This document shows, piece by piece, positions 43,162 to 55,806 of a stretch of DNA of 64,000 bases. The notes beneath the pieces are model-generated. The model did not search any database, was not told the DNA's origin, and worked only from the letters and a program-made list of their open reading frames with translations. Both the position numbers and the translations under genes were made by a program. The DNA comes from Carnobacterium jeotgali MS3 (lineage in GTDB: Bacteria; Bacillota; Bacilli; Lactobacillales; Carnobacteriaceae): NCBI RefSeq assembly GCF_000745125.1, contig NZ_JQNF01000010.1:868001-932000 (forward strand), given 5' to 3'. The stretch's first letter is position 1, and each line of letters opens with the position of its first letter.

Positions 43162-43602
43162 TTATTTATCTGCTTCATAAGCAACGGCTGTTACTGTTAC
43201 ATCAATATTTCCACTTGTAGCTTTTGAATAAGGACAAAAAGCATGCGCTTTTTCTGCTAATTCTTTCGTAGTTGCGTCATCTTTGCCTTCAATTCCAACT
43301 TCTAGTTTAACTGCAAGTTTAAACCCGTTATCAGTTGGGTCTGAATGCAATTCAACTGTTGCAGTAACTTGGCTTTTACCAGTTACTTTTTCTTCTTTCA
43401 TCATATGTTCTAAAGCTGAATTGAAACAAGCGCTATAGCCTAGTGCGAATAATTGTTCTGGGTTACTTCCTTGTCCAGGGCCACCCATATCTTTTGGAGT
43501 AGAAACACGAACAGAAAATGATTTATCAGGTAAATGGCTTTCACCATTTCGTCCACCAGTATTAATTGCTGTCGTTTGATACATTAATTTTGAATCTGTC
43601 AT
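43162..43602 (-). CDS. ohr: Organic hydroperoxide resistance protein (OsmC/Ohr)
   Basis: The 146-residue peroxidase has both catalytic cysteines, Cys59 in GYSACFNSAL and Cys123 in HAFCPYSKAT, with the NPEQLFALGY motif. It reduces organic peroxides with lipoyl-type thiols. No MarR/OhrR regulator gene is adjacent. Ribosome site GAGAGGAG. Confidence 0.92.
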   Translation of the reverse strand: MTDSKLMYQTTAINTGGRNGESHLPDKSFSVRVSTPKDMGGPGQGSNPEQLFALGYSACFNSALEHMMKEEKVTGKSQVTATVELHSDPTDNGFKLAVKLEVGIEGKDDATTKELAEKAHAFCPYSKATSGNIDVTVTAVAYEADK

Positions 43603-43767
43603 AGTTGTAAATCTCCTCTCTAAATTATCGTACGTATTAAGTATACTAACATTTGGATTAAAACTCTAATCATCTGTTTAAGAGCATTGATCTAAAGAAA
43701 AAATTAGTTGAAAAGAAAAAAAATAGGTCTAAAATTAGAAGAGAATATAGAGAAAGGAGAGAGGTAT

Positions 43768-43947
43768 ATGCCATTTGTACATGTTGAATTAGTTGAAGGA
43801 CGGACCGCAGAACAAAAAGCTGGTCTAGTTAAAGATATTACACAAGCCGTAGTGAAAAACACTGGAGCAACAGAAGATAAAGTTCATGTTATTATTGAAG
43901 ACATGAAAAAAACCAACTACGCTGTGGGTGGGAAATTATTAGGCTAA
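43768..43947 (+). CDS. 4-oxalocrotonate tautomerase family protein
   Basis: A 59-residue tautomerase; after Met removal Pro1 ([12 protein letters not shown]) is the catalytic base, with the conserved Arg of GRT. AAGGAGAGAGG precedes ATG 43768; the in-frame upstream start would hide Pro1. Physiological substrate unknown in bacteria of this type. Confidence 0.88.
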   Translation: MPFVHVELVEGRTAEQKAGLVKDITQAVVKNTGATEDKVHVIIEDMKKTNYAVGGKLLG

Positions 43948-43954
43948 ATAATAA

Positions 43955-44000
43955 AAAATAAGCTATGAGTTGTAGTATATCCTCATAGCTTGTTTTTTTT
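43955..44000. terminator. Bidirectional terminator
   Basis: A 10-bp stem AAGCTATGAG/CTCATAGCTT (43960-43969 with 43982-43991) with T-runs, between the convergent tautomerase and HAD genes. Confidence 0.8.
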
Positions 44001-44003
44001 CGA

Positions 44004-44843
44004 TTATTTTGAGGAATTATGAATTGGACTGTTCTCAAAAGCAATGGCTTCAATTGCTTTAGCGACACCGTCTTGTTCATTTGTATCAGTAATGTAATCA
44101 CTTACGTCTTTTACGCTAGCAATAGCATTGCCCATGGCTACACCCATTCCAGCGTATTCAATCATATCGATATCATTTTCATTGTCTCCAATAGCCATGA
44201 TATTTTCACGAGGAATAGACAAAATTTGTGCTAGATCTTTTAGTGCTTGACCTTTACTGGCAGATTTGTTTAACACTTCTAGATAAAATGGCTCACTTTT
44301 TAAAACAGTGTAGTCATCATAAAAACTTTTTGGAAATTTAGCAATGGCCGCATCAAGAACGTCAGGATCATCAATCATCATCATTTTACTGATTTCTATT
44401 GTTGGGTCCATTTCTGCTACTGTGCGGAATCGAATCGGCATATTGACTAAAAAGGATTCTCTTACACTGTATGGACTGATGTCTTTGTTAGCAGTGTAAA
44501 TGTATTTTTCATCAATTGTATGACAATGGCTTCCGACTTGACGACTCATTTCTTCAATTTTCAGAAAATCCTCAAAACTTAATGTGTGATGAGCAATAGC
44601 TTTTCCATTATGTGATTGCTGAACTAATGCGCCATTGTAAGTAATGACGTAATCGCCTTCTTCTTCTAAATTTAATTCTGCGAGGATTGAGTTTACACCA
44701 GGTAAAGGGCGCCCAGTGCAAATAACAACTTTAATCCCTTTGGTTTTAGCCAATTTAATGGTTTCTTTAACCTTAGTACTTATTTTTCTTTCGGGTGTTA
44801 ACAATGTGCCGTCTAAATCGATGGCAATTAATTCTATAGTCAT
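44004..44843 (-). CDS. Cof-type HAD phosphatase (YidA-like)
   Basis: A 279-residue HAD-IIB hydrolase: motif I IDLDGTLL (Asp9, Asp11), motif II around CTGRPLPG and motif IV GDNENDIDM. It dephosphorylates small phosphosugars or related compounds. Its start overlaps the stop of the HD-domain gene by 4 bases; last of a three-gene operon. Confidence 0.88.
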   Translation of the reverse strand: MTIELIAIDLDGTLLTPERKISTKVKETIKLAKTKGIKVVICTGRPLPGVNSILAELNLEEEGDYVITYNGALVQQSHNGKAIAHHTLSFEDFLKIEEMSRQVGSHCHTIDEKYIYTANKDISPYSVRESFLVNMPIRFRTVAEMDPTIEISKMMMIDDPDVLDAAIAKFPKSFYDDYTVLKSEPFYLEVLNKSASKGQALKDLAQILSIPRENIMAIGDNENDIDMIEYAGMGVAMGNAIASVKDVSDYITDTNEQDGVAKAIEAIAFENSPIHNSSK

Positions 44844-46234
44844 TTAGGTGAGTCCTCCACTAATTTATTTGGGTCAATAATGGCCCCGTTCTTAATATAA
44901 CGATTAAATTCATCGTATAAATGTTCAAATAAAGTTATTTCATTTGATATTCCTGGTTTTAAAAATTCTTTTGGTACATAAAAACGTTCATCGCCACGGA
45001 CCTTTCCCGTTATAGAAGAAACAATTTCGCTTACTTTAGAAAGTTCAACCAATGTACCATCTTGATGAACTAATTCTATTTGTGTGCGGTTAGTATCTTG
45101 ATTAGGCCGGTAAAAGTCATAAGGAAGATCGTAACTGTTATTGATAGCTGTATAATAGTCTGTATCGTATCCAGCTTCACGAATAATACTTTTCAGCTCT
45201 TCGATCAAAGCCATATCAGTTGTGCTAGAAAATTTAACGGACTTAAAGGGATGGCGATCTAGGAAACGTGTAGCCAAATCGCTTAAAATAGGATCTTTTT
45301 CTTCTTTCCATAATGTAAAGTAAGTGGCTAAAACACCATCATCTAATTTTAGATAATCTTTAAGAGTGAAGTTGTTTTCAAAAAAAGGCACAAGTAAGTT
45401 TAGTTGATCGGTAAAATGGAACTCTGGATCAACATACATTTTTTTTGCACGGTTTAACAAATGGTCTAATATGACTTCCATACCTCTCGAAACAGGGTGA
45501 AAATAGACTTGCATGTACATTTGGTAACGGCTGACGATGTAATCTTCAACTGCATGCATACCGGACACTTGAAAATAGATTCCATCCTTGTAAGGACGAA
45601 TCACTCTAAGCACACGCGTCAAATCAAATGTACCATAATTGACACCGGTATGATAGGCATCACGCAATAAATAGTCCATCCGGTCGGCATCGATTTGACT
45701 AGAAATGAGTTGGACCACTTGCGGGTTAGGATAGGTTTTCTGGATAACACTGGCAACTTTTTCCGGAAAATCTTCACTAACTTTAGCTAAAATTTTATGA
45801 ACTTCCGTTTCTGGAGAGTTAATAATAGCTACAGTAAACTCTTCGTGATCTGTTTTAAAAATATGTTCAAATGTATGAGAATAGGGTCCATGTCCAATAT
45901 CATGTAACAATGCTGCACATAAGGCAACTAAACGTTCATTATCATCCCAACCGCCATCACCGGGTGTTTGAGTAGCATAATTTCGCTTGAATTTATCACA
46001 GATTCGACGAGCAATTTCATAGACACCCAACGAATGAGTGAAACGCGAATGTTCTGCACCATGAAAAGTTAAAGAAGAGGTGCCTAATTGTTTGATTCTC
46101 CGTAATCTCTGAAATTCGCTTGAATTGATCAAATCTAAAATAATCTGATTTTGAACATGAATATAGTCGTGGACTGGATCACGTAATACGTGTTCGATAG
46201 GCAATGAAAATTTATCATCATAAAGGTCGCTCAT
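44840..46234 (-). CDS. HD-domain dNTP triphosphohydrolase-like protein (YwfO/EF1143 type)
   Basis: The 464-residue metal phosphohydrolase has the HD-site residues in RFTHSLGV (His67), LLHDIGHGPYSH (His111, Asp112) and the later SQIDADRMDYLLRDA Asp. Enterococcus EF1143, of the same type, is a dNTP triphosphohydrolase; YwfO is the Bacillus relative. It probably adjusts dNTP pools. Middle gene of the LipL-like/HD/HAD operon, joined on both sides by ATGA-type overlaps. Confidence 0.85.
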   Translation of the reverse strand: MSDLYDDKFSLPIEHVLRDPVHDYIHVQNQIILDLINSSEFQRLRRIKQLGTSSLTFHGAEHSRFTHSLGVYEIARRICDKFKRNYATQTPGDGGWDDNERLVALCAALLHDIGHGPYSHTFEHIFKTDHEEFTVAIINSPETEVHKILAKVSEDFPEKVASVIQKTYPNPQVVQLISSQIDADRMDYLLRDAYHTGVNYGTFDLTRVLRVIRPYKDGIYFQVSGMHAVEDYIVSRYQMYMQVYFHPVSRGMEVILDHLLNRAKKMYVDPEFHFTDQLNLLVPFFENNFTLKDYLKLDDGVLATYFTLWKEEKDPILSDLATRFLDRHPFKSVKFSSTTDMALIEELKSIIREAGYDTDYYTAINNSYDLPYDFYRPNQDTNRTQIELVHQDGTLVELSKVSEIVSSITGKVRGDERFYVPKEFLKPGISNEITLFEHLYDEFNRYIKNGAIIDPNKLVEDSPK

Positions 46235-47100
46235 TCGCTTAACTCCTTATCAATTGAATTGCCGAGCATTTGCTGGTTGCGGCGAATCATTTTTTCAAAG
46301 CCTTCATTATAATCGGCTATAATTTCTGAAGAATACTCACCGGCTACAATCGTGCAGTTGTTTTGAAGAAGCGTGTGTAAAATCAAATTCTTCATTTCAG
46401 CTACAGTCAAAGAAATGCCGAGTAAATCTTCTAATGTAGCCATTGCAGCAGGATCTACTGATGGAAAATGCCATTTGACCGTTTCGCCTTTTAAGCCTGC
46501 CTGATAAAAATCACGAATCATTTCAGCTCTCTTCGTTTGGTTGCCGTTTACGCTGATGTAGATCATAATGGCTACACCATTTTTTAAGCGTCTTTGTGAG
46601 ATGCCGGCAAATTTTTTTCCATCAATACTTAAATCGTAATCTCCAGGACAATAAGAATTTTTAATTTCGTAAGCAAGACTTTTTTTTCCAAATGGTTTGA
46701 GGGCATCATTGATCAACTGCATCATATAGTCATATCCAGTATTGATAGGCATTTTTTGCTGAGGATCTTCAGGCAATATAAGTGAAAAATTTAATACACC
46801 CTCATCTCCTACAACTGCTAAACCTCCTGAATTACGAACGATATAAGGTTGTCCGTACCCTTCAAGGACCGCCAATGCGTCTTTGAAATATGGTAATTTT
46901 GTATCCATCATGCCTAGAATAACTAAATTTATAGTTGGCCAAAAATGCACAATGTTCTTTTGGTACTTTCCAGCATAACGCAATAAACTATCTGTTAATG
47001 CAAAGTGAGAAATGGTTTTATTGGGAAAAGGCATAGTGGTAGCTTCGTAAAGTTCATAAGAATGATTGGATAAAAAATCTTTTTTTTCAGTAGTTGTCAT
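46231..47100 (-). CDS. Lipoate transfer protein, LipL-like octanoyl/lipoyl amidotransferase
   Basis: The 289-residue biotin/lipoate ligase-fold protein has the LipL-type nucleophile segment NSYCPGDYDLS (Cys151) followed by GKKFAGISQRR. LipL moves octanoyl or lipoyl groups from GcvH to E2 subunits in Bacillus. YIVRNSGGLAVVGDEG matches the acyl-binding loop. It leads the three-gene operon; ribosome site AAAGGAAGT. A related amidotransferase role on another acceptor is possible. Confidence 0.8.
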   Translation of the reverse strand: MTTTEKKDFLSNHSYELYEATTMPFPNKTISHFALTDSLLRYAGKYQKNIVHFWPTINLVILGMMDTKLPYFKDALAVLEGYGQPYIVRNSGGLAVVGDEGVLNFSLILPEDPQQKMPINTGYDYMMQLINDALKPFGKKSLAYEIKNSYCPGDYDLSIDGKKFAGISQRRLKNGVAIMIYISVNGNQTKRAEMIRDFYQAGLKGETVKWHFPSVDPAAMATLEDLLGISLTVAEMKNLILHTLLQNNCTIVAGEYSSEIIADYNEGFEKMIRRNQQMLGNSIDKELSE

Positions 47101-47312
47101 TGGTTTTACTTCCTTTAGGTTGATTATAAATAACGATTCTTCCTTATTATAGCAAATTTTATTGCAGTGTTCTTCCTTAACTGTTTCAAAAAAGCATAAT
47201 ATTCGCTTTATCTATGATAAGATAGGTATGCAATAAAATGAAAAAGGCGGCTAGAATTACTAAACCTTTTGTGAACAGTAGATAAGGAATAAAAAATAAT
47301 GAGGTGAGACAA

Positions 47313-47744
47313 TTGGATTTATCAAAAGGAAGAGCAGCGCAAATACATTTAGAGACAATTATTTCTCAAGGCAATGAAACTGAAAAACACGTATTCGACG
47401 AAGCTGGTAAAGTCGTTCAAATGAATTCGTCTTATTATATTCGTTTCCAAGAGACCTATGAAACAGGAGTCGTTCCTGTAACGGTTAAAATTGATCCGAC
47501 TGGAATCGTTACTCTTACACGTAAAGGTGAAACGACTACACGAATGCGATTCAATAAAGGCGAAAGATTTGAAACCCTCTACCGTACGCCACAAGGTGCA
47601 GTCAGTATTGAAACAATGACAAAAAATATGCAGATTAGTTATACAGATGAACCCTTTTCTGGAAGAGTATACATTGAATACGATTTGTTTTTAGGAAAAG
47701 AAAAATTAGGAGATTACAAATTACAATTGCTTTTTACTATTTAA
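47313..47744 (+). CDS. DUF1934 (YwiB-like) beta-barrel protein
   Basis: A small calycin-like barrel protein of 143 residues; family known from structure, function unknown. It opens DLSKGRAAQIHLETII and ends LGDYKLQLLFTI. I place the start at TTG 47313, 8 bases after GAGG; GTG 47304 overlaps the ribosome site. It lies just before rpoE, as YwiB relatives often do. Confidence 0.72.
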   Translation: MDLSKGRAAQIHLETIISQGNETEKHVFDEAGKVVQMNSSYYIRFQETYETGVVPVTVKIDPTGIVTLTRKGETTTRMRFNKGERFETLYRTPQGAVSIETMTKNMQISYTDEPFSGRVYIEYDLFLGKEKLGDYKLQLLFTI

Positions 47745-47788
47745 ATATTGTATGATAAAGAATAGACTGTTGAAAGGACGTGGCTTTC

Positions 47789-48406
47789 GTGAAATTAACA
47801 CAATTTGACGGGCAAAACAAAAATGAATTGTCAATGATTGAAGTAGCTCATGCCATCTTAGATCAAAAAGGAGAAATCCTTGATTTCTCAGCTTTACTAA
47901 AAGAAGTACAAGAATTCTTAAACATAAACTCAAAAGAACTTGCTGTTGCAACTTCTCAATTTTACACAGACTTAAATATTGACGGTAGTTTTATTTCCTT
48001 AGGAGAAAACCGCTGGGGACTACGTTCATGGTACCCAATCGATTTCATCGATGAAGAAGTGACTCAAGGAAATGAAGATGAAGCTCCACGTCGTAAAAAA
48101 CGCAAAAAAGCTAGTGCATTTGTTACAGGTGAAGATGATATTGATTACAATGATGACGATCCTGAAGACGATGATTCTCCTGAAGAGGAAGAAGATGACG
48201 ATGCGACTACTTACGGTGGACGTGTTAGTGTTGATGAACATGGCGTAATGATTGATGATGAAGACAAAGAAGATCTTGGAGAATACAAAGCTGATTTGTC
48301 TGAATTAGGTACAGATGACGAAGAAGATGAATTACCTGATGGTGTTGAAGGCGATCTTACCATCATCGAAGACGAAGATGAAGACGATACCGAAGACGAG
48401 TATTAA
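47789..48406 (+). CDS. rpoE: RNA polymerase delta subunit
   Basis: The 205-residue protein has an N-terminal HARE-HTH-like domain (about 1-90; NRWGLRSWYP is a hallmark) and an unstructured, very acidic Asp/Glu tail. Delta improves promoter selectivity and polymerase recycling in Firmicutes. GTG 47789 is 10 bases from GAAAGGA; GTG 47780 is too near. It precedes pyrG, the conserved order. Confidence 0.93.
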   Translation: MKLTQFDGQNKNELSMIEVAHAILDQKGEILDFSALLKEVQEFLNINSKELAVATSQFYTDLNIDGSFISLGENRWGLRSWYPIDFIDEEVTQGNEDEAPRRKKRKKASAFVTGEDDIDYNDDDPEDDDSPEEEEDDDATTYGGRVSVDEHGVMIDDEDKEDLGEYKADLSELGTDDEEDELPDGVEGDLTIIEDEDEDDTEDEY

Positions 48407-48447
48407 TAAGGACTCTTCTAAGGCAACTTGTTACTAAAAGGAATATC

Positions 48448-48476
48448 TTGACGGTTCCTACAGAAATGTGTATTAT
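48448..48476 (+). promoter_or_regulatory. pyrG promoter with CTP-sensing start region
   Basis: TTGACG (48448-48453) and TATTAT (48471-48476) with a 17-base spacer direct initiation at GGG of GGGCTCCC (48484 onward), 7 bases past the -10. The same GGGC start supports CTP-responsive reiterative transcription in Bacillus pyrG. Confidence 0.85.
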
Positions 48477-48487
48477 CTATATTGGGC

Positions 48488-50259
<1,772 letters not shown>

Positions 50260-50391
50260 TAGCAAATGGGACATGAAAACTGGTTAAGTTTATAATAAAT
50301 CTAGATATTTTCATGTTTTATTGTTATAATAGCATCGTTGACTAAGAGTATCTTAGTAAATAAAAAGATTTCCTTAAGGAGGAAAAAATAT

Positions 50392-51249
50392 ATGAGTCGT
50401 TTAGTTAGTATGACAGATATGTTAAATAAAGCTTTAGAAGGTAAATATGCTGTAGGTCAATTCAACATCAACAACCTTGAATGGACACAAGCTGTATTAG
50501 AAGCTGCTGAAGCAGAAAAATCACCAGTTATTTTAGGTGTTTCTGAAGGAGCAGGAAAATACATGGGTGGCTCTAAAGTTGTAGCTGCAATGGTTGAAGC
50601 TTTAATGGAAACAATGAACATTACAGTTCCAGTTGCATTACACTTAGATCACGGTTCTTCTTTTGAAAGCTGTAAAGCTGCAATTGATGCTGGTTTTTCA
50701 TCAGTAATGATTGATAACTCTGCATTTGTAATTGACAAAAACATTGAAGAAACTAAAAAAGTTGTAGAATACGCTCATTCAAAAGGCGCATCAGTAGAAG
50801 CAGAAGTTGGAACTGTTGGTGGAACTGAAGATGGCGTTACTGGTGGAGTAAACTACGCAGACGCTCAAGAATGTCTACGTATGGTAACTGAAGCTAAGAT
50901 CGATGCTTTAGCTGCTGCTTTAGGATCAGTACATGGTGATTATGAAGGCGAACCTGTTCTAGGTTTTGACGAAATGAAAATTATTTCTGACTTAACTAAA
51001 GCTCCTCTAGTATTACATGGTGGATCTGGAATCCCAGAATTCCAAATTAAAAAAGCTATTGAAAATGGTCACTCTAAAATTAATGTTAACACTGAATTAC
51101 AACAAGTTTGGACAAAAGCTGTACGTGAAAAATTAAACACTGACGATAAAGTTTATGACCCACGTAAAGTTATTGCACCAGGTAAAACTGCAATTGTTTC
51201 TACAGTTAAAGAAACTATGCAAAGATTTGGATCTTCAAACAAAGCTTAA
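50392..51249 (+). CDS. fba: Class II fructose-bisphosphate aldolase
   Basis: A zinc aldolase of glycolysis, 285 residues. HLDHGSS (first zinc His and catalytic Asp region), VHGDYEG and LHGGSGIPE are diagnostic. AAGGAGG precedes ATG 50392. Codon use looks optimised, with C/T-ending preferred codons typical of a highly expressed gene. A TATAAT lies at 50325-50330. Confidence 0.96.
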   Translation: MSRLVSMTDMLNKALEGKYAVGQFNINNLEWTQAVLEAAEAEKSPVILGVSEGAGKYMGGSKVVAAMVEALMETMNITVPVALHLDHGSSFESCKAAIDAGFSSVMIDNSAFVIDKNIEETKKVVEYAHSKGASVEAEVGTVGGTEDGVTGGVNYADAQECLRMVTEAKIDALAAALGSVHGDYEGEPVLGFDEMKIISDLTKAPLVLHGGSGIPEFQIKKAIENGHSKINVNTELQQVWTKAVREKLNTDDKVYDPRKVIAPGKTAIVSTVKETMQRFGSSNKA

Positions 51250-51258
51250 TTAAATAAC

Positions 51259-51294
51259 GAAAAAGTCCTTGCCTTTTAGGCAAGGACTTTTTTG
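51259..51294 (+). terminator. Terminator of fba
   Basis: A 13-bp stem (51261-51273 with 51279-51291) with T-run. Confidence 0.9.
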
Positions 51295-51528
51295 TTTGGT
51301 TAAAAGATATAGTAATTGTAAGTTGTTTTGAGTTATAGTAAGATTGAATTAGCCTGTTTAAATAGAGAAAAAAGGCTGGAATTACTAAACTCGTTATCGA
51401 AATAGAGTTGATTAAGTTCGATAAAATTAATTCGTTAAATTAGGGCATTTAAGCGGCGATAAAAACTCGGTTGATTGTCCGCTGATTCAAGAAAATTAGC
51501 TTTTTAGAAGAAAAAATGGAGGTATAAC

Positions 51529-52800
51529 ATGAAGAAATTAATCATTAATGGTGGGAAAAAGTTATCAGGAGAAGTGACTATCAATGGAGCGAAAAATAGT
51601 ACAGTTGCTTTGATACCAGCTGCGATATTAGCCGATTCACCTGTTGTTTTAGAAGGTGTACCAGATATCCAAGATGTCCATTCATTAATTGATATTCTGA
51701 ATGTAATGAAAGTAGAAACTACTTTTGATGGCTCAACGCTGACTATCGATCCAACAAATATGGTTTCTATTCCAATGCCAAATGGAAAAATAAAAAGTCT
51801 ACGTGCTTCTTATTATTTTATGGGGGCTTTACTGACTAAATTTGGACAAGGGGTAGTTGGACTACCAGGAGGCTGTTTCTTAGGACCTCGCCCTATTGAT
51901 CAACATTTAAAAGGATTTCGTGCTTTAGGAGCCACTGTAGATAATGAAATGGGAGCCATGTATTTAAGAACAGATGAAAAAGGTTTAGTTGGAACAAGAC
52001 TGTATCTAGATGTGGTATCAATTGGTGCAACAATTAACGTCATGCTAGCCGCAGTGAAAGCAAAAGGGAAGACAATTATTGAAAATGCAGCGCGCGAGCC
52101 GGAAATTATTGATGTGGCAACGTTGTTAAACAATATGGGAGCAAAAGTAAGAGGTGCTGGTACAGATATTATTCGGATAGACGGAGTCGATGAGCTTCAT
52201 GGGTGTAGGCACACAATTATCCCGGATCGTATTGAAGCTGGAACTTACTTATCTATGGCAGCCGCAGCTGGGTCAGATGTTCTTGTGAAAAATGTTATTG
52301 TAGAGCATTTGGAAGGACTAGTAGCCAAACTGGAAGAGATGGGCGTGCCAATGGAAATTGGAGAAGACAGCATCCGAGTAAAAGAAGCCACTCATTTAAA
52401 AGCGATAAATGTAAAAACACTTCCTTATCCTGGATTTGCGACAGATTTACAACAACCGTTAACTCCTCTGTTATTAAAAGCAACCGGAACTTCTTTAATT
52501 ACGGATACAATTTACCCTAAACGCGTTAAACATATACCAGAATTGGTACGAATGGGTGCAAAAGCCCGTGTTGAAAGCGATATGATTTTAATTGAAGGAC
52601 CAATAAAACAGTTGCAAGGCGTGGAAGTAGAAGCAAGTGACTTAAGAGCAGGAGCGTGTCTTGTGACCGCGGGCTTAATGGCAGAAGGAACAACAACGAT
52701 TACTGGAGTTGAAAATATTTTACGGGGTTACGATCATATCGTAGAAAAATTAACAGCTTTAGGTGCAGATGTCCAAATGATTGAAGACGATAACAAATAG
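51529..52800 (+). CDS. murA: UDP-N-acetylglucosamine 1-carboxyvinyltransferase (second MurA, MurZ-type)
   Basis: The 423-residue enzyme makes the first committed step of peptidoglycan synthesis. [10 protein letters not shown] carries Lys22, and GGCFLGPRP carries Cys116, the fosfomycin target. Low-GC Gram-positives have two paralogues; linkage with fba upstream and rho downstream fits the MurZ/MurA2 copy. The 12-base gap to rho suggests co-transcription. Confidence 0.94.
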   Translation: MKKLIINGGKKLSGEVTINGAKNSTVALIPAAILADSPVVLEGVPDIQDVHSLIDILNVMKVETTFDGSTLTIDPTNMVSIPMPNGKIKSLRASYYFMGALLTKFGQGVVGLPGGCFLGPRPIDQHLKGFRALGATVDNEMGAMYLRTDEKGLVGTRLYLDVVSIGATINVMLAAVKAKGKTIIENAAREPEIIDVATLLNNMGAKVRGAGTDIIRIDGVDELHGCRHTIIPDRIEAGTYLSMAAAAGSDVLVKNVIVEHLEGLVAKLEEMGVPMEIGEDSIRVKEATHLKAINVKTLPYPGFATDLQQPLTPLLLKATGTSLITDTIYPKRVKHIPELVRMGAKARVESDMILIEGPIKQLQGVEVEASDLRAGACLVTAGLMAEGTTTITGVENILRGYDHIVEKLTALGADVQMIEDDNK

Positions 52801-52812
52801 GAGTTAACTAAT

Positions 52813-54108
52813 ATGAGTGATTTATTAACATTGACCGAATTAGAAATGAAAACGTTAAAAGAAATTTACAATTATGCAAAAGACCTAAAAATTCCTTATT
52901 ACAGTCAAATGAACAAAAAGGAATTAGCATTGGCTGTTATCCGAGCACAAGAAGAAAAACAAGGATTCTTTATTGTCGAAGGTGTGTTGGATATTATGGC
53001 TCAACAAGATTTTGGCTTTTTGCGCCCAATCAATTACACACCAAGTAAAGAAGATATTTATATTTCTTCTTCTCAAATCAAACGATTTGGTTTAAGAAAT
53101 GGGGATAAAGTATCCGGTAAAGCAAGACCACCTAAGCCATCAGAGCGTTACTATGGGTTAATGCATGTAAATCTCGTAAATGGAAAAGATCCAGAAGATG
53201 CAAAGGAACGACCTCATTTCCCTGCACTAACACCGCTTTATCCTGAAAAACAAATCACTCTTGAAACGTCACAAACAAAAATTTCAAATCGAATGATCGA
53301 TATTTTAGCTCCTGTAGGTTTTGGTCAGCGTGGATTGATCGTTGCGCCTCCAAAAGCCGGAAAAACAATTCTGTTGAAAGAAATTGCCAATGGAATCGCT
53401 GAAAATTATCCTGATGCTGAATTGATCATTTTACTGATTGACGAGCGTCCAGAAGAAGTGACGGACATTGAAAGAAGTGTTAAAGGAGAAGTTGTTTCTT
53501 CAACTTTTGATCAGCAACCACAGAATCATGTGCGTGTAACAGAATTAGTGTTAGAAAGAGCTATGCGATTGGTAGAAGATAGACGTGACGTTATTATTTT
53601 AATGGATAGTATTACGCGATTAGCGCGTGCCTATAACTTGGTTCTTCCACCAAGCGGTAGAACATTAAGTGGTGGGTTGGATCCGGCAGCGTTGTATCGA
53701 CCAAAACGCTTTTTCGGAGCAGCGAGAAATATTGAAGAAGGTGGCAGCTTAACAATTTTAGCAACTGCTTTAGTAGATACTGGAAGTCGCATGGATGACA
53801 TGATTTATGAAGAATTTAAAGGAACTGGGAATTCTGAACTGCATCTATCGAGAGAACTTGCAGAACGCCGTATTTTTCCAGCTATTGATATCAAAAAATC
53901 TAGTACACGAAAAGAAGAACTTTTGTTGGAAGATAGCCGATTAGATATGATTTGGAAATTGCGCCATACAATGACAGGAGATGCCTTAGATTTAACAGAT
54001 CAATTTATAAAAGCCTTACGCAAATCAAAAAACAACGAAGAGTTTTTTGAGAATTTCACGGATAAAACCATCACTAAAACAAGAAATACTAGAAATTCTC
54101 AGCGCTAA
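52813..54108 (+). CDS. rho: Transcription termination factor Rho
   Basis: The 431-residue hexameric RNA helicase has an N-terminal RNA-binding domain ([21 protein letters not shown]), a P-loop APPKAGKT, Walker [16 protein letters not shown] and the secondary-site segment [10 protein letters not shown]. It lacks the long inserts of some Gram-positive Rho proteins. Confidence 0.97.
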   Translation: MSDLLTLTELEMKTLKEIYNYAKDLKIPYYSQMNKKELALAVIRAQEEKQGFFIVEGVLDIMAQQDFGFLRPINYTPSKEDIYISSSQIKRFGLRNGDKVSGKARPPKPSERYYGLMHVNLVNGKDPEDAKERPHFPALTPLYPEKQITLETSQTKISNRMIDILAPVGFGQRGLIVAPPKAGKTILLKEIANGIAENYPDAELIILLIDERPEEVTDIERSVKGEVVSSTFDQQPQNHVRVTELVLERAMRLVEDRRDVIILMDSITRLARAYNLVLPPSGRTLSGGLDPAALYRPKRFFGAARNIEEGGSLTILATALVDTGSRMDDMIYEEFKGTGNSELHLSRELAERRIFPAIDIKKSSTRKEELLLEDSRLDMIWKLRHTMTGDALDLTDQFIKALRKSKNNEEFFENFTDKTITKTRNTRNSQR

Positions 54109-54247
54109 AAGTGGTTTTTTTTCAGTTGGAAATTTAATAAAAAATGTTGCTTTGAATTGGGAAATATGTTATTATGCTAATGTTGTCTAAAGACAAAAAT
54201 TAACTCTGATACAGCAAATGCATCAGGGCATAAGGAGAGATTTATAT

Positions 54248-54523
54248 ATGAAAAAAGCAATTCACCCAGAATACAGACAAGTTGTATTTATGGATACTAC
54301 TACAGGATATAAATTTTTATCAGGATCTACTAAAAATTCAAGCGAAACAGTTGAATGGGAAGACGGTTCTACTTACCCAATGATCCGTGTCGAAATTTCA
54401 TCTGACTCACACCCGTTCTATACAGGACGTCAAAAATTCACACAAGCAGACGGACGTGTGGACCGTTTCAACAAAAAATATGGTATTGCAGATGCAAACA
54501 AACAAGAAGAAGAAGCAAAATAA
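54248..54523 (+). CDS. rpmE2: 50S ribosomal protein L31 type B
   Basis: A ribosomal protein of 91 residues. The type B form lacks the four zinc-binding cysteines; [23 protein letters not shown] is diagnostic. AAGGAGAGA precedes ATG 54248. The leader between rho and this gene contains a small hairpin (CTCTGATA/TGCATCAGGG) that might bind product, not proven. Confidence 0.95.
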   Translation: MKKAIHPEYRQVVFMDTTTGYKFLSGSTKNSSETVEWEDGSTYPMIRVEISSDSHPFYTGRQKFTQADGRVDRFNKKYGIADANKQEEEAK

Positions 54524-54532
54524 TTTTTTCTT

Positions 54533-54574
54533 TCAAAAAGAGCGCAGGACAATTTGTCCCACGCTCTTTTTTTG
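54533..54574 (+). terminator. Terminator of rpmE2
   Basis: Stem AAAAAGAGCG/CGCTCTTTTT with an inner GGAC/GTCC pairing, followed by seven T. Confidence 0.88.
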
Positions 54575-54802
54575 TTTACTTAAAAGCTTTTTTCAGATGT
54601 ATTGAGAAAGGTGTTCATAAATTTTCAATAAAATAAATAATAAAAGTTTGAATTTTTATAACAAACGTAATTGTCATGGTACTGTCTTAATAGAACGGTT
54701 ACATAGCTTTTTTGTAACCAGAATATTATCTAAATGATACAGATTAGTTGGTGTATAAGTAGTACAATGAAGAAGAGAAAAAGACAAGGGGAGAAATGTA
54801 TA

Positions 54803-55570
54803 GTGCCTTCAGAATCTACTTATGTTCATTTAGATACTATTGCAAATGCTGTATTGAGTAAAGGCATCACGATGGATGAATACAAAGATGCCGTTAAGAA
54901 ACCGCCTAAGAATATTTTATTGCTAAATGCTCCTAAAGGTATTGGGGAATATGACCCTCATACTGGTTTTCGCATGATTCGAGGAATAGCAAAAATTCAA
55001 GAATACTTCGAGCAAAGCCAACATACAATCGATACTCCTCCTAAATGGATTGATTTCGAAAGTGTTGAATTAATGAGGCAATTATCCCCCGTTGAGATTT
55101 CTGAGTTATTATATATTGCACATGCCCATACACATTTGCACTCACCTTTCTATTATAAATTACAAAATAATTATATCCATTTAACCTTACCTAAAGGAAT
55201 GACCAAAGTGTATTACCGGAATTTAGATCGGTTTTATAATGTTTTGTCGGTCAATATAACAAACAACCTAGAAAAAAAAGTAAATGAGAAAAAAAATGTG
55301 TTTCTTTTCAAAAAAGTGAAAAAAATTACGTGTATTCCAGTTTCTAAAGTTAAGGATATGTTCCCATTGCTCAAAGAAGGCGTTGTTTTTTCCTTTAAAA
55401 ATCTAACAATAAAACAAGAAGTATATGAGATTCCTGTTTACTTAGCAGAAGATCGTTTAAACTTTGTTGATCGCGATTTTCTAGAGAAAAATTTATTAGG
55501 TAACCTGTGTTTTAGTGAAAAAAACCAAAAATGGTTTTTCAAAGAAGTCAAAAACATACAATCGCTATAA
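54803..55570 (+). CDS. Conserved hypothetical protein (255 aa)
   Basis: A soluble, mixed-charge protein: an N-terminal segment with KPPKNILLLNAPKGIGEYDPHTGF, a SPVEISELLYIAHAHTHLHSPFYYKL middle with a His-rich run, then basic stretches. No signal peptide or membrane helix. GTG 54803 is 9 bases from AGGGGAG and is the only start with a good ribosome site; upstream starts add an unlikely N terminus. Family not recognised. Confidence 0.65.
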   Translation: MPSESTYVHLDTIANAVLSKGITMDEYKDAVKKPPKNILLLNAPKGIGEYDPHTGFRMIRGIAKIQEYFEQSQHTIDTPPKWIDFESVELMRQLSPVEISELLYIAHAHTHLHSPFYYKLQNNYIHLTLPKGMTKVYYRNLDRFYNVLSVNITNNLEKKVNEKKNVFLFKKVKKITCIPVSKVKDMFPLLKEGVVFSFKNLTIKQEVYEIPVYLAEDRLNFVDRDFLEKNLLGNLCFSEKNQKWFFKEVKNIQSL

Positions 55571-55806
55571 GAAAAGTCCTATGAGGTAACTAAACAGACT
55601 ACGCTGTTGTAACGCTATAACAGAGTAATCGGATAAGTTGCACAAAGGGCTTTTTTTGGAATGTTTAAAAATAATATACACGTTAGATAAGAATAGTTGT
55701 TTCTAATAGGTGTGCTATTTTTCTGTAAAAAAATATGTTACAATAATTTTTGAATTATAAAGAATCTGAGGTAAATATACCTAAGTAAATTCGGAGGATA
55801 ACTAAA